The notes below the pieces were generated by a model. That model saw nothing but the letters and a program-made list of their open reading frames with translations. It did no database searches and had not been told where the DNA came from. The position numbers and the translations under genes are program-made. From contig CAWAXG010000053.1 of NCBI GenBank assembly GCA_963785755.1, positions 28,502 through 92,501 on the forward strand: 64,000 nt of DNA, read 5' to 3'. Position 1 is the stretch's first letter; each line of letters begins with the position of its first letter. Origin of the DNA: JACCXG01 sp963785755. Its GTDB lineage: Bacteria; Acidobacteriota; Vicinamibacteria; Vicinamibacterales; 2-12-FULL-66-21. Below are positions 6,772-15,248 of this stretch, piece by piece.

Positions 6772-9495
6772 GTGAAGAAGCGGCCTCGACTCATTCACTG
6801 TGGGGTGTCCGTGCGTCGGCTGATTGTGTTCGTGCTGCTCGCGTGTGCTCTCGTCGTGGGCGCGACCCTTCGCGCGCAGGACCCGTCGCGCGGCGCGGTC
6901 GCGTCGAAACCGGAGCCGACCTCGGCACCGAGCGACGTCAAGCCGCTCACCAGCCGCGGCCCTGCCGCGAGCTCGCCGACGGGCCCTGCCCGGATCTCGC
7001 CGACGAGGCCTGCCCTGAGCCCGTCGAAGGGGACCGCCCCAGTCCTTGTCACTCCCGCGAGCGTGCGCGGCTTCGAATCGGTGGTCAAACCGTTCGTCTC
7101 CGAGTTCTGCTATCCCTGCCACGGCAACAAGGGCGAGCCGAAGAACGGCCTCAACATCCAGTCCTTCCAGACCGTCGAATCGCTGATCAACCAGCGCAAT
7201 CACTGGGAAGACATCGTCGGCATGCTCAAGCGGAGCGAGATGCCGCCGATGGAAGAGGAGCAGCCGGAGGAGAAGCGGCGGCAGGCAGTCGCGACCTGGG
7301 TCGCGCGCGAGCTCGCCCGGATCGATCGCGTGACTCCTCCCGATCCGGGCCGCGTCACCGCGCGACGGCTCAACCGCGCCGAATACAACAACACGATCCG
7401 GGAGCTGCTCGGCATCGAGTCGCGGCCGGCTGACGATTTCCCTCAAGACGATTCCGGCTACGGCTTCGACAACATCGCCGACGTGCTGTCGCTGTCGCCG
7501 GTGCTCATGGAGAAGTACGTGACGGCGGCGGATCGCGTCGCGCGCGAGGCGGTGTTCGGGCCGCCGGTGCTCAAGCCGACGCTGACGCGGCTGCGCGCGG
7601 AACCCCGTCGGGTCTCCGAGGCGCGCGCGTTCCCGGCTCGTTACGATGTCACCGGCCTGAGCATGCCCAATGCCTTCCACGGCATGCACCGCATCCCCGT
7701 CGAAGGTGAATACCTGGTGCGCGTGTTCCTCGGGGGGCTTCGCCCGATCAACTCCGACCCGATCACCATCGCGCTCTGGGTGGACGACCGCGAGGTTGCC
7801 ACCGTGGTGCACGACGCCGAGCGCTACGGCCGGTTCGAGATCGACCGGCAGGACTTCGGCGGACAGACGACCGACTTCCGCATCAAGCTCGATCGAGGCG
7901 ACCGGAAGATCGCCGTGGCCATTCCACGCATCTTCGAGGGGCTGCCGGTGCGGTACAACGGCCCCAATCCTTCGCAGCGGCCGGATCCGCCGCGGGAATT
8001 CAAGCCGCCACCCGACACGCCGCCCGATCGTCTCCCGGTGCTCAAGAAGCGCTTCGACGAAGCGCAGGCGGTGCTCGACAAGATCGCGCTGAACGGCGTG
8101 CGGGTCGCGAACGTGGAGGTCGGCGGCCCGTACTCGCAGGTGACGGCGGCATCGGCGGAGAGCGCCGCGAAGATCTACACGTGCGGTCATCAGCACGGCG
8201 GGCACCAGCCGGCCTGCGTCCGCCGCATCATGACCAGCCTCGCCGCGCGGGCGTTCCGCCGGCCCGTGACGTCCCGGGAGCTCAATCGATACGTCGCGCT
8301 CGTTCACGAGGCGCAGGAAAAGGAAAGCTCCTTCGACGAGGGTCTGGTGGTCGGCATCCAGGCGATTCTCGTCTCGCCCGATTTTCTGTTCCGGATCGAG
8401 CGCGATCGACCGGCCACGGCAGCGGCCCCGTCGTTCCGGATCACGCAGCACGAGCTCGCGACCCGGTTGTCGTACTTCCTGTGGGCGAGCATGCCGGACG
8501 CGGCGCTGCGCCGTGCCGCCGACGCCGGCACGCTGCGAAATCCGCAGGTGCTGGCCGCGCAGGTGCAGCGGATGCTGCGCGATCCCAGGTCGCGCGCGCT
8601 CGCCGAGAACTTCGCCGGCCAGTGGCTGCAGTTCCGCGCGCTCGAATCGGTCACGCGCGATCGCGACAAGTTCCCCGAGTTCGAGGACTACCTGCGCCTG
8701 TCGATGCGAAGGGAGACCGAGCTCTTCGTCGAGCACATCATCCGCAACGATCGCAGCATCCTCGATTTCGTCGACGGCCGGTATTCGTTCCTGAACGAGC
8801 GGCTGGCGCGGCACTACGGCATCGACAACGTGACCGGACCCGAGTTCCGCCGCGTCGATCTGACCGGCTCACAGCGCGGCGGCGTGGTGACTCACGGCAG
8901 CGTGCTGACCGTCTCCTCCTATGCGACGCGCACGTCGCCCGTGCTGCGCGGCAAGTGGATTCTCGACAACCTGCTCGATGCCCCGCCGCCCGATCCCCCG
9001 GCAGACGTGCCGAACCTCGACGAGACGGTGATCGGCACCTCGAAGTCGATGCGCGAGCAGCTGGAAGAGCACCGCAAGAACCCGACGTGCGCCTCGTGCC
9101 ACCGCCGGATGGACCCGCTCGGATTCGGGCTGGAGAACTTCGACGCCGTCGGCGCGTGGCGGACGATGGACGGCAAGCTGCCGATCGACGCGTCGGGCAC
9201 GCTGCCCGACGGCCGGGCGTTCAGCGGGCCGGAGGAACTCCGGACCATCCTGATGTCCGATCGGGACGCCTTCGCGCGGGCCTTGACGTCCAAGCTGCTG
9301 ACCTACGCGCTCGGCCGGGGCCTGGAGCGCTACGACTCGAAGACGATCAAATCGATCGCGAGCCGGCTGCCGGCCAAGCAGTACCGGTTCTCGGCCCTGG
9401 TCCTGGAGATCGTCAACAGTCTCCCGTTCCAATCCCGGCGCGGTTCGAGAGACAATGGCGCCATATTGGCGCAGGCAGGGCACGGTAACCAGTAA
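6772..9495 (+). CDS. DUF1587/DUF1592/DUF1588/DUF1585 haem protein (PSD1-type)
   Basis: A 907-residue exported protein; GTG 6772 gives a signal peptide (LIVFVLLACALVVGATLRAQ). Residues about 63-86 are three 8-residue Pro/Ser-rich repeats. A c-type haem site CYPCH (C113, H117) opens the cytochrome-like domain, followed by DUF1587 (RLNRAEYNNTIRELLG), DUF1592 (ELATRLSYFLWASMPD) and DUF1588 with CASCHRRMDPLGFGLENFD (second CxxCH, C773-H777), ending in DUF1585. The family is common in Planctomycetes and Acidobacteria, nearly always beside a DUF1552 gene as here. A periplasmic redox role is inferred; no substrate is known. The frame is intact. Its last codons lie in GGTAACC heptamer repeats. Confidence 0.88.
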   Translation: MKKRPRLIHCGVSVRRLIVFVLLACALVVGATLRAQDPSRGAVASKPEPTSAPSDVKPLTSRGPAASSPTGPARISPTRPALSPSKGTAPVLVTPASVRGFESVVKPFVSEFCYPCHGNKGEPKNGLNIQSFQTVESLINQRNHWEDIVGMLKRSEMPPMEEEQPEEKRRQAVATWVARELARIDRVTPPDPGRVTARRLNRAEYNNTIRELLGIESRPADDFPQDDSGYGFDNIADVLSLSPVLMEKYVTAADRVAREAVFGPPVLKPTLTRLRAEPRRVSEARAFPARYDVTGLSMPNAFHGMHRIPVEGEYLVRVFLGGLRPINSDPITIALWVDDREVATVVHDAERYGRFEIDRQDFGGQTTDFRIKLDRGDRKIAVAIPRIFEGLPVRYNGPNPSQRPDPPREFKPPPDTPPDRLPVLKKRFDEAQAVLDKIALNGVRVANVEVGGPYSQVTAASAESAAKIYTCGHQHGGHQPACVRRIMTSLAARAFRRPVTSRELNRYVALVHEAQEKESSFDEGLVVGIQAILVSPDFLFRIERDRPATAAAPSFRITQHELATRLSYFLWASMPDAALRRAADAGTLRNPQVLAAQVQRMLRDPRSRALAENFAGQWLQFRALESVTRDRDKFPEFEDYLRLSMRRETELFVEHIIRNDRSILDFVDGRYSFLNERLARHYGIDNVTGPEFRRVDLTGSQRGGVVTHGSVLTVSSYATRTSPVLRGKWILDNLLDAPPPDPPADVPNLDETVIGTSKSMREQLEEHRKNPTCASCHRRMDPLGFGLENFDAVGAWRTMDGKLPIDASGTLPDGRAFSGPEELRTILMSDRDAFARALTSKLLTYALGRGLERYDSKTIKSIASRLPAKQYRFSALVLEIVNSLPFQSRRGSRDNGAILAQAGHGNQ
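6958..7032 (+). repeat. 24-bp tandem repeat (3 units) coding a Pro/Ser-rich linker, including a CCCTGAGCCCGTCGAAGGG-type motif
   Basis: Units at 6958-6981, 6982-7005 and 7006-7029 encode GPAASSPT-, GPARISPT- and RPALSPSK-like octapeptides in the DUF1592 protein. The last unit contains GAGCCCGTCGAAGGG, the reverse complement of the CCTTCGAC...CTCAGG motif at 50134-50150 (1-2 mismatches). Confidence 0.6.
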
Positions 9496-9509
9496 CCGGT
9501 AACCGTAAC
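9484..9509 (+). repeat. GGTAACC heptamer array (about 3.7 units)
   Basis: GGTAACC (9484-9490), AGTAACC (9491-9497), GGTAACC (9498-9504) and GTAAC (9505-9509), in exact 7-nt register. The stop codon of the DUF1592 gene lies inside the array. Confidence 0.6.
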
Positions 9510-9531
9510 AAGGCGCAAGTAGACGCCGCGA

Positions 9532-9612
9532 ATTCAACCCGGTAGCCGCAAGCCAGCGGCGCGAGCAAAGCGAGCGCTGGCGGGCTGTGGGGGTGGGGCC
9601 CCACAGCAAACG
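9532..9612 (+). repeat. 80-bp dispersed repeat, copy 1, with a GCTGTGGGG hairpin
   Basis: About 92 percent identical by eye to the reverse complement of 58515-58598. It contains GCTGTGGGG (9584-9592) and CCCCACAGC (9599-9607) around a 6-base loop. It lies between the DUF1592 and DUF1552 genes and ends about 24 bases before the DUF1552 start. Confidence 0.7.
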
Positions 9613-9635
9613 AAAAAAAGAAAAGGCAGCCCATC

Positions 9636-10985
9636 ATGTTCCTGACGCGCAAACATCTCCACCGCCGTACGTTCCTGCGAGGCATGGGGGCCGCCGTCGC
9701 CCTGCCGGTGCTCGACGCCATGACCCCGGCGTTCGCCGCGCCGCGGCGGCTGGGGAACGCGCCGGTGCGCCTGGCGTTCACCTACGTCCCGAACGGCATC
9801 ACCATGACCGACTGGACGCCGAAGGGTGAAGGGGCGGCGTTCGAATACTCGCGGGTCATGAAGCCGCTCGAGCCGTTCCGCAAGGACACGGTGGTGCTGT
9901 CCGGGCTGGCGCAGCGCAATGGCATGGCGCTCGGCGACGGCCCCGGGGATCACGCGCGCGCCGCGGCCTCGTATCTCACCGGCGTGCATCCGCGGAAGAC
10001 CGCGGGCGCCGACATCCAGAACGGCATCTCGGTCGATCAGGTCGCGGCCCAGCAGATCGGGTCGGCGACGCGGTTCGCCTCGCTCGAGCTCGGGTGCGAT
10101 GATTCCCGCACCGTCGGCAACTGCGATTCCGGCTACTCCTGCGCCTACACCAACAGCCTCGCCTGGCGCGGTCCGTCGACGCCGATGCCGCCCGAGACGA
10201 ATCCCCGCCTGGTGTTCGAGCGGCTGTTCGGCGACATCGACACCAGCCTGACGCCGGAAGCGCGCGCCCGCAGGCTGATGCATCGCCGCAGCATCCTCGA
10301 TCTCGTGCGGGAACGGACGACCGAGCTCTCGGCGGACCTGGGACCGTCCGATCGCCGGAAGCTCGACGAATATCTGACGTCGATTCGCGAAATCGAGCGC
10401 CGCATCGAGCGGGCCGAGGCTGATCTCACGGGACTGAATCCGACCATCGACAAGCCGAGCGGCATTCCCGTGCTCTACGCCGACTACGTCAACCTGATGT
10501 TCGATCTGCAGCTCATCGCCTTCCAGACCGACATGACCCGGATCATCACGCTGATGATGGGCCGCGAAGGCAGCATGCGGACGTATCCGGAGATCGGCGT
10601 GCCCGATCCGCATCATCCGCTGACGCACCACCGCGGCAACGCCGACTGGATCGAGCGGGTGACGAAGGTGAACACGCTCCACATGGAGCTGTTCGCGGGC
10701 TTCATCAAGAAGGTGCAGGAGACGCCGGACGGCGACGGCTCGCTGCTCGATCACACGATGATCGTATATGGCAGCGGCCTCAGCGACGGCAACCGCCACA
10801 CCCACGAGGATCTGCCGGTGCTGATCGTCGGCGGCGGCGGCAACTTCAAGCGCGGCACGCACATCGTCTATGAGAAGGGCACGCCGATGAACAACCTGTT
10901 CCTCACGCTGCTCGATCGGGTGGGCGTGCGCGAGGACAAGATCGGCGACAGCACGGGCCGCATCGAGCACCTGACCGATCTGTAG
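9636..10985 (+). CDS. DUF1552 family protein with Tat-like signal
   Basis: A 449-residue protein starting at ATG 9636. The N-terminus KHLHRRTFLRGMGAAVALP has the twin-arginine pattern RRTFLRG, so Tat export is likely. DUF1552 landmarks follow: FTYVPNGITMTDWTP, LSGLAQRNGMALGDGPGDH, ASYLTGVHP and, near the end, GSGLSDGNRHTHEDLPVLI. These are shared with the DUF1501/sulfatase-like alkaline phosphatase superfamily, but no biochemical function is established. It is the standard partner of the DUF1592 haem protein and probably shares its transcript, despite the 140-bp spacer filled by repeats. A strong hairpin terminator follows at 11015. Confidence 0.88.
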   Translation: MFLTRKHLHRRTFLRGMGAAVALPVLDAMTPAFAAPRRLGNAPVRLAFTYVPNGITMTDWTPKGEGAAFEYSRVMKPLEPFRKDTVVLSGLAQRNGMALGDGPGDHARAAASYLTGVHPRKTAGADIQNGISVDQVAAQQIGSATRFASLELGCDDSRTVGNCDSGYSCAYTNSLAWRGPSTPMPPETNPRLVFERLFGDIDTSLTPEARARRLMHRRSILDLVRERTTELSADLGPSDRRKLDEYLTSIREIERRIERAEADLTGLNPTIDKPSGIPVLYADYVNLMFDLQLIAFQTDMTRIITLMMGREGSMRTYPEIGVPDPHHPLTHHRGNADWIERVTKVNTLHMELFAGFIKKVQETPDGDGSLLDHTMIVYGSGLSDGNRHTHEDLPVLIVGGGGNFKRGTHIVYEKGTPMNNLFLTLLDRVGVREDKIGDSTGRIEHLTDL

Positions 10986-11014
10986 CGCACTCCGGAACAC
11001 CACCAAGAAAACAC

Positions 11015-11053
11015 AACGCGCCGCCGGGTCATCCGCCCGGCGGCGCGTTTGTC
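11015..11053 (+). terminator. Intrinsic terminator after DUF1552
   Basis: AACGCGCCGCCGGG (11015-11028) and CCCGGCGGCGCGTT (11036-11049) form a perfect 14-bp stem with a 7-base loop, followed by TTTGT. The upstream flank is A-rich. It starts 30 bases after the DUF1552 stop. Confidence 0.75.
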
Positions 11054-11093
11054 ATCTGGCGCAGCTGCGTAACCAAGAGAGGATTGCTCTATG

Positions 11094-11335
11094 ACGAATC
11101 GCGGATTTGCGCGGATCCACCGCGGATCACATAAACATCGGCGAGCCTCGCGCTCCGCGGACGCGCGAGCGGTCGGGCCCGCGCTCCGCGCGGCCGGGAC
11201 AGGACGATCAATCAGTCACAAACCGGCTCGCGACTATAGGCCGGCTTGTGACTGATTGATCGTCCTGTCCACGAGGCGCCGGCCTGCAGCCGGCGCGCAC
11301 GACCGCTCTCAAATCCGCGAAAATCCGCGACTCGT
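11094..11335. repeat. Nested inverted repeat (about 240 bp) between convergent genes
   Basis: Core arms 11197-11227 and 11240-11270 are 31 nt long, pair with one mismatch and enclose a 12-nt loop. Outside them, weaker arms (GAGCGGTCG near 11167, GACCGCTC near 11311) and outer arms 11094-11117 / 11312-11335 (21 of 24 matching, units of the CGCGGATT type) continue the symmetry. I see no gene in 10986-11479. The span could form a long cruciform or act as a two-way transcription barrier. Confidence 0.75.
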
Positions 11336-11434
11336 AAAACCTGGGGACGCTCGCCGGAATTTGGTAGGTGCCTGATTTTTCGGCGGGATGAAGAATGGAC
11401 GACGGGATCGCTCAGCGCGAGCTGAAGAGGAAGC

Positions 11435-11466
11435 CCGAACGGGAGCCCACTCGGACTCCCGTTCGG
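11435..11466 (-). terminator. Hairpin terminator for the TonB receptor gene
   Basis: CCGAACGGGAG (11435-11445) and CTCCCGTTCGG (11456-11466) give an 11-bp stem with a 10-base loop, 14 bases past the receptor stop. On the minus strand the 3' side is followed by a pyrimidine-rich CTTCCTCTTC rather than a pure T run. Confidence 0.55.
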
Positions 11467-11479
11467 ACCAGGACACACC

Positions 11480-14400
11480 TTAGAACAGGAACTTCACCAT
11501 GGCCTGCACGCGGCGTGAGTAGTTCGCCTGGGTCGAGGTCACGACCTGGCCGAACGCCGTCGCCGTCACGGTGCCGACGCCGGGCCCCGGGAACAGCACG
11601 TGGTTGAACGCGTTCAGGGCCTCGAGCCTGAGCTGCATCGTCGCGCCGTGGGTAATCGGCGTGTTCTTGATGAGCGACAGGTCGACGTTGTTGGTTTCAT
11701 GCACGCGAACGTCGTCGAACCGCATCGGGAACGTGCGGACGTTGGACACGAGCTGCTGGGCCGAGTTCCGGTTGAACGCCTCCACGTTGATCCAGCGTTC
11801 CAGCGTGCGGTCGCTGCCTGAGAGCGCGATATCGTCGACCGATCCGACCAGGATGTAGTTGCCGAAACCGTTGACCGGCGCGCCCGTCTGGTACTGGTAG
11901 ATGCCTGAGATCTGCCAGCCTCCAATGAACGCGTTGACCACGGGGTGCACATTCGTGGCGAACGAGCGGCCCTGCCCGAACGGCAGCTCCCAGATGCCGC
12001 TGACCGCCAGCCGGTGCGGCGCATCCATGTCCGAGATCATCCTGGTCGGCTCCAGATCGCCGGCATTGAGGAAGTTGAGGGCCTCTTCGAAGCGCGACCA
12101 CGTGTACGCGACGTTGAACGTGTAGCCGCGAGACATCCGCCGCTCCAGGCTGAACTGCATCGCGTTGTACCAGGACTGGCCCTCATTGGTCGTGGTGTTG
12201 ATGTCGCCGAAGTGCGGATACGGCCGGAGCAGCTGCTGCCGCGCGATGGTCGCGCCGCGGAAGGCGGCGGGCGCCGACGCCGGCATCAGGCCGACGAATG
12301 GATTCGGCACCTGCGCGGTCAGATAGTCGTTGCGCGCCTGATCGCGCGTCGGGCTCGTGCTCAGGTACTCGTTGGGCAGCGCGTTGATGTTGCGCCCGGT
12401 CTCGAGCTCCGATCCGTAGTTCCCGACGTATCTGAGTTCGGTCACCCAGACGCCCCCGAGGTCACGCTGCAGGCCAACCTGCCAGCGCTGATTCTTGGGT
12501 GACTTGGGATTCGGATCGAAGTAGCTGATACCCTGGCCGAGGAACGTGGCAATGCCGTCCGCCGATCCTCTCGGCTCCAGGATGCCGCCCTGGAACGGAT
12601 TCGACAGCGTCTCGATGAAGCTCAGACCGTTGTTGGTGCTGACCGTCATCGGCGTCGACGCGCTGTAGCCGATCTGGAAGACGTCGCCGCGGCGCTGGCC
12701 GAGGAACCCGTAATACAAGCCATACCCGCCGCGCACGACGGTCTTGTCATTGAGCTTGTACGCGAAGCCCAGGCGCGGCATGATGTTGGTCATCGGCGTG
12801 TCGTAGAGACCCTCGGGCTCGCCGTTGACGCCCGGGAATGTGAGCCCGCCGCGCACGTTGAACTGTGATGCCGGCAGCTCCGGAGTCGGGTTCGTTGCCT
12901 GGCTCGCTGCGTATGCCGCCCGGGCCTGTGCCTCGAAAGCCTGCGACACGCCGGCATCGAAGCCACGCGCGGTCCGGTTCTCCACTTCGACCATCGCTGT
13001 CTCGAACTCCCAGCGGACGCCAAGGTTCAGCGTGAGCCGCGAGCCGACCCGCCAGTCGTCCTGCAGGTAGATGCCCGTGGTGCTCGACGATTCCTCGTAC
13101 CCGGGCGCGCGCTGCACGAAACTGCTGTTCTCCGGCAGCCCCAGCAGGAACGCGGCGACCGATCCGCCGCGAGGAGGCACCGGCGAATTGTCGAGCGGAC
13201 CGCGTACCCACGCGTCGCCGAAGTTGAACTGCCCGGTCATCGTCGGAGGCGTCTGGATGCTGGTCTCCTGATAGCGGCGATATTCCACGCCGGTTCGGAA
13301 CGAGTGCCCCCCCATCACCTTGTTCACCGTGGCAATGAAGGTCTGGTTCTCGATCGGCCGATCCTCGCCGGCTACGCCCGTGCCCTGATAACCAGCGATA
13401 TCGAAGCGCGGGAACTTGCGGATCTCCGCCGGAGTGGCGTTCGCGTAGGACGCCGGGAACCCGAGCTCGGTCAGATCGAAGCCGTGGTTCGCGGGATTGC
13501 CCTGGTCGCCGCGGGTGAACCGGTCGAAGCCGTAGCGCACGTTCAGGACGGTCGTCGAGTTCATCGTCCAGACATGGTCGAGGGCGACCTGCCGGGAAAT
13601 GAATCGGAACCACTGCCCGGTCGAGAGGTTGTCGAAATAGTTGTTGTAGTTGCTGTTCCGATCGTACCAGCTCACGCGCCCGAACATGCGCTGGTTCTGC
13701 GTCAGGTTGTGGTCGATGCGCACGGTATGGGAGCCGTACTCGGTCTCTTCCTTCATTTCCGGCCGCTGGAAGTTTCCGCTGCCATCCGCGCTCGCGCTGC
13801 CTGGCGTCCTTGGCCGCGCGATGTAGTCGAGCACGTTCAGCGCCACCGGATTCATGAGCTCGCGCGGAATGATGTTGCCCACGAACGGATCCCGCTGCAC
13901 ACGCCCGGCGGCATTCAGCCGCGCGGTGAAGGGGTTGTAGAGCTGGTACGACGAGCCGAGCGCGAGCAGCTCGGAGAAGTCGCCATTGCGCATCTTGTCG
14001 GTCGGCACACTGGGCGTGCCGTTGTTGCGCGGACGCGCTTCGGGAATCGATTCGTATCCGTAAGTGAAGAACGTCCGGTTGCGCACGATCGGACCGAACG
14101 CGCTGGCCGCCCATCGCGTGTAGCTGAAATCGGTGAGCGGAATATTGTTCGCGTTGGCGAAGTAGTCGTTCGCGAACATCGAGCGCGGCGTTTTCACGAA
14201 GTAGCCTTCGCCGTGGAACTGATTCGTGCCCGACTTGAGCACGAGGTTCGTGACGCCCCCTTCGGTATTGCCGAGCGACGCGTCGAACGTCGCCGTCTGC
14301 ACGCGGAACTCCTGGACCAGCCCCTGCGGCGGCACGTAGGTCGCGGTGATCTCGCCGGCGTTGGCCGTGGCCGAGCTCGGGACGCCGTCAATCGTGACGT

Positions 14401-14995
14401 CGCTGCGATTCGCGCGGGTACCGTTCATCGTGTACCCGACGATGTGCGTCGGCTCGAAGGGACGGTCGAGACGCGACGAACGCAGGAACGAGGTGCCGGG
14501 CGCCAGACCGATGAGGGCATATGGATCGCCATGAGGAGTCGGCAGCTCCGCCACGCGGCGGGCGTCGACGACTTGTCCAATCGATCCGGTCGCGGTCTCG
14601 AGAAGCGGGGTGGCGGCACTGACCGTGACTTCCTCGGCGGCTCCGCCGACTTCCAGCGCGAGCTCCAGCGCCAGTCGATCGCCAACGCGAACTTCGATAC
14701 CCTCACGCACGAGCTTCTTGAAGCCTGAGAGTTCGACGGTAATCCGGTAGGCACCTGGAATCAGGTACGTCGCTTGAAAGAACCCCTGCTCGTTCGTCAC
14801 GACGGACACGTCCGTGCCCATCGCAATGTTTGTCACCGTCACCGCCGCCCCGGGGATGACGCCTTTACTGGCGTCGAGGATGGTGCCGGTGATCGTGCCG
14901 CGGGCTTCCTGCGCTGCCGAGGACACTGGCAGGGCCAGCGTTACGACGGCGAGGAGCACGGTCGCAAGCAGTTGTCCGACTCTCACTGGTTTCAT
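11480..14995 (-). CDS. Oar-like TonB-dependent receptor with N-terminal carboxypeptidase-regulatory domain
   Basis: A 1,171-residue outer-membrane protein. The Sec signal (QLLATVLLAVVTLALPVSSAAQ) is followed by a carboxypeptidase-regulatory-like beta-sandwich at about 30-115 (GTITGTILDASKGVIPGAAV). A plug domain at about 120-240 (TPLLETATGSIGQVVDARRV) precedes a long beta-barrel that ends in an aromatic terminal strand (QAMVKFLF), as outer-membrane proteins require. This architecture is highly amplified in Acidobacteriota and is thought to import large or sugar-derived ligands with TonB energy. It is read divergently from a sugar-sensor-like regulator 253 bp away, which suggests ligand-controlled expression. 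The frame is intact and the length is typical. Confidence 0.92.
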   Translation of the reverse strand: MKPVRVGQLLATVLLAVVTLALPVSSAAQEARGTITGTILDASKGVIPGAAVTVTNIAMGTDVSVVTNEQGFFQATYLIPGAYRITVELSGFKKLVREGIEVRVGDRLALELALEVGGAAEEVTVSAATPLLETATGSIGQVVDARRVAELPTPHGDPYALIGLAPGTSFLRSSRLDRPFEPTHIVGYTMNGTRANRSDVTIDGVPSSATANAGEITATYVPPQGLVQEFRVQTATFDASLGNTEGGVTNLVLKSGTNQFHGEGYFVKTPRSMFANDYFANANNIPLTDFSYTRWAASAFGPIVRNRTFFTYGYESIPEARPRNNGTPSVPTDKMRNGDFSELLALGSSYQLYNPFTARLNAAGRVQRDPFVGNIIPRELMNPVALNVLDYIARPRTPGSASADGSGNFQRPEMKEETEYGSHTVRIDHNLTQNQRMFGRVSWYDRNSNYNNYFDNLSTGQWFRFISRQVALDHVWTMNSTTVLNVRYGFDRFTRGDQGNPANHGFDLTELGFPASYANATPAEIRKFPRFDIAGYQGTGVAGEDRPIENQTFIATVNKVMGGHSFRTGVEYRRYQETSIQTPPTMTGQFNFGDAWVRGPLDNSPVPPRGGSVAAFLLGLPENSSFVQRAPGYEESSSTTGIYLQDDWRVGSRLTLNLGVRWEFETAMVEVENRTARGFDAGVSQAFEAQARAAYAASQATNPTPELPASQFNVRGGLTFPGVNGEPEGLYDTPMTNIMPRLGFAYKLNDKTVVRGGYGLYYGFLGQRRGDVFQIGYSASTPMTVSTNNGLSFIETLSNPFQGGILEPRGSADGIATFLGQGISYFDPNPKSPKNQRWQVGLQRDLGGVWVTELRYVGNYGSELETGRNINALPNEYLSTSPTRDQARNDYLTAQVPNPFVGLMPASAPAAFRGATIARQQLLRPYPHFGDINTTTNEGQSWYNAMQFSLERRMSRGYTFNVAYTWSRFEEALNFLNAGDLEPTRMISDMDAPHRLAVSGIWELPFGQGRSFATNVHPVVNAFIGGWQISGIYQYQTGAPVNGFGNYILVGSVDDIALSGSDRTLERWINVEAFNRNSAQQLVSNVRTFPMRFDDVRVHETNNVDLSLIKNTPITHGATMQLRLEALNAFNHVLFPGPGVGTVTATAFGQVVTSTQANYSRRVQAMVKFLF

Positions 14996-15091
14996 GCGTA
15001 ACCCTCACAAGTTCTGGCGTTTGGACACGTGTGCATGGACTAGATTCGACCTCTTGCGCCCCCGAGCCAAGGTCAGCCTTTGACGAGGCCT

Positions 15092-15244
15092 GAGTTTTGG
15101 CTAAGTAAACAGCGCCGGCGTCCGTGGATTCGGCGGGATCGAAATCGGCTTCGTGTTTTGGCCTCCTTTCGGGGTTGGCAGCGATTCATCCCGACGGACG
15201 ACATAGCATTCCCCAACGGGCAGGAGTTTTGGTATATAAAACTC
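15092..15244. promoter_or_regulatory. Candidate operators in the divergent TonB-receptor/regulator interval
   Basis: Three direct copies of G(A/T)GTTTTGG start at 15092, 15153 and 15224. The last is half of a perfect palindrome, GAGTTTT (15224-15230), 7-base spacer, AAAACTC (15238-15244), ending 4 bases before the regulator ATG. Autoregulation is the natural reading. This is inferred from symmetry and position. Confidence 0.45.
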
Positions 15245-15248
15245 TCAG

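Noticed and set aside
6706..8814. Minus-strand open frame of about 700 codons opposite the DUF1592 gene
   Set aside because: Antisense shadow of a gene with clear haem motifs; rich in R, E, H, with no recognisable domain.
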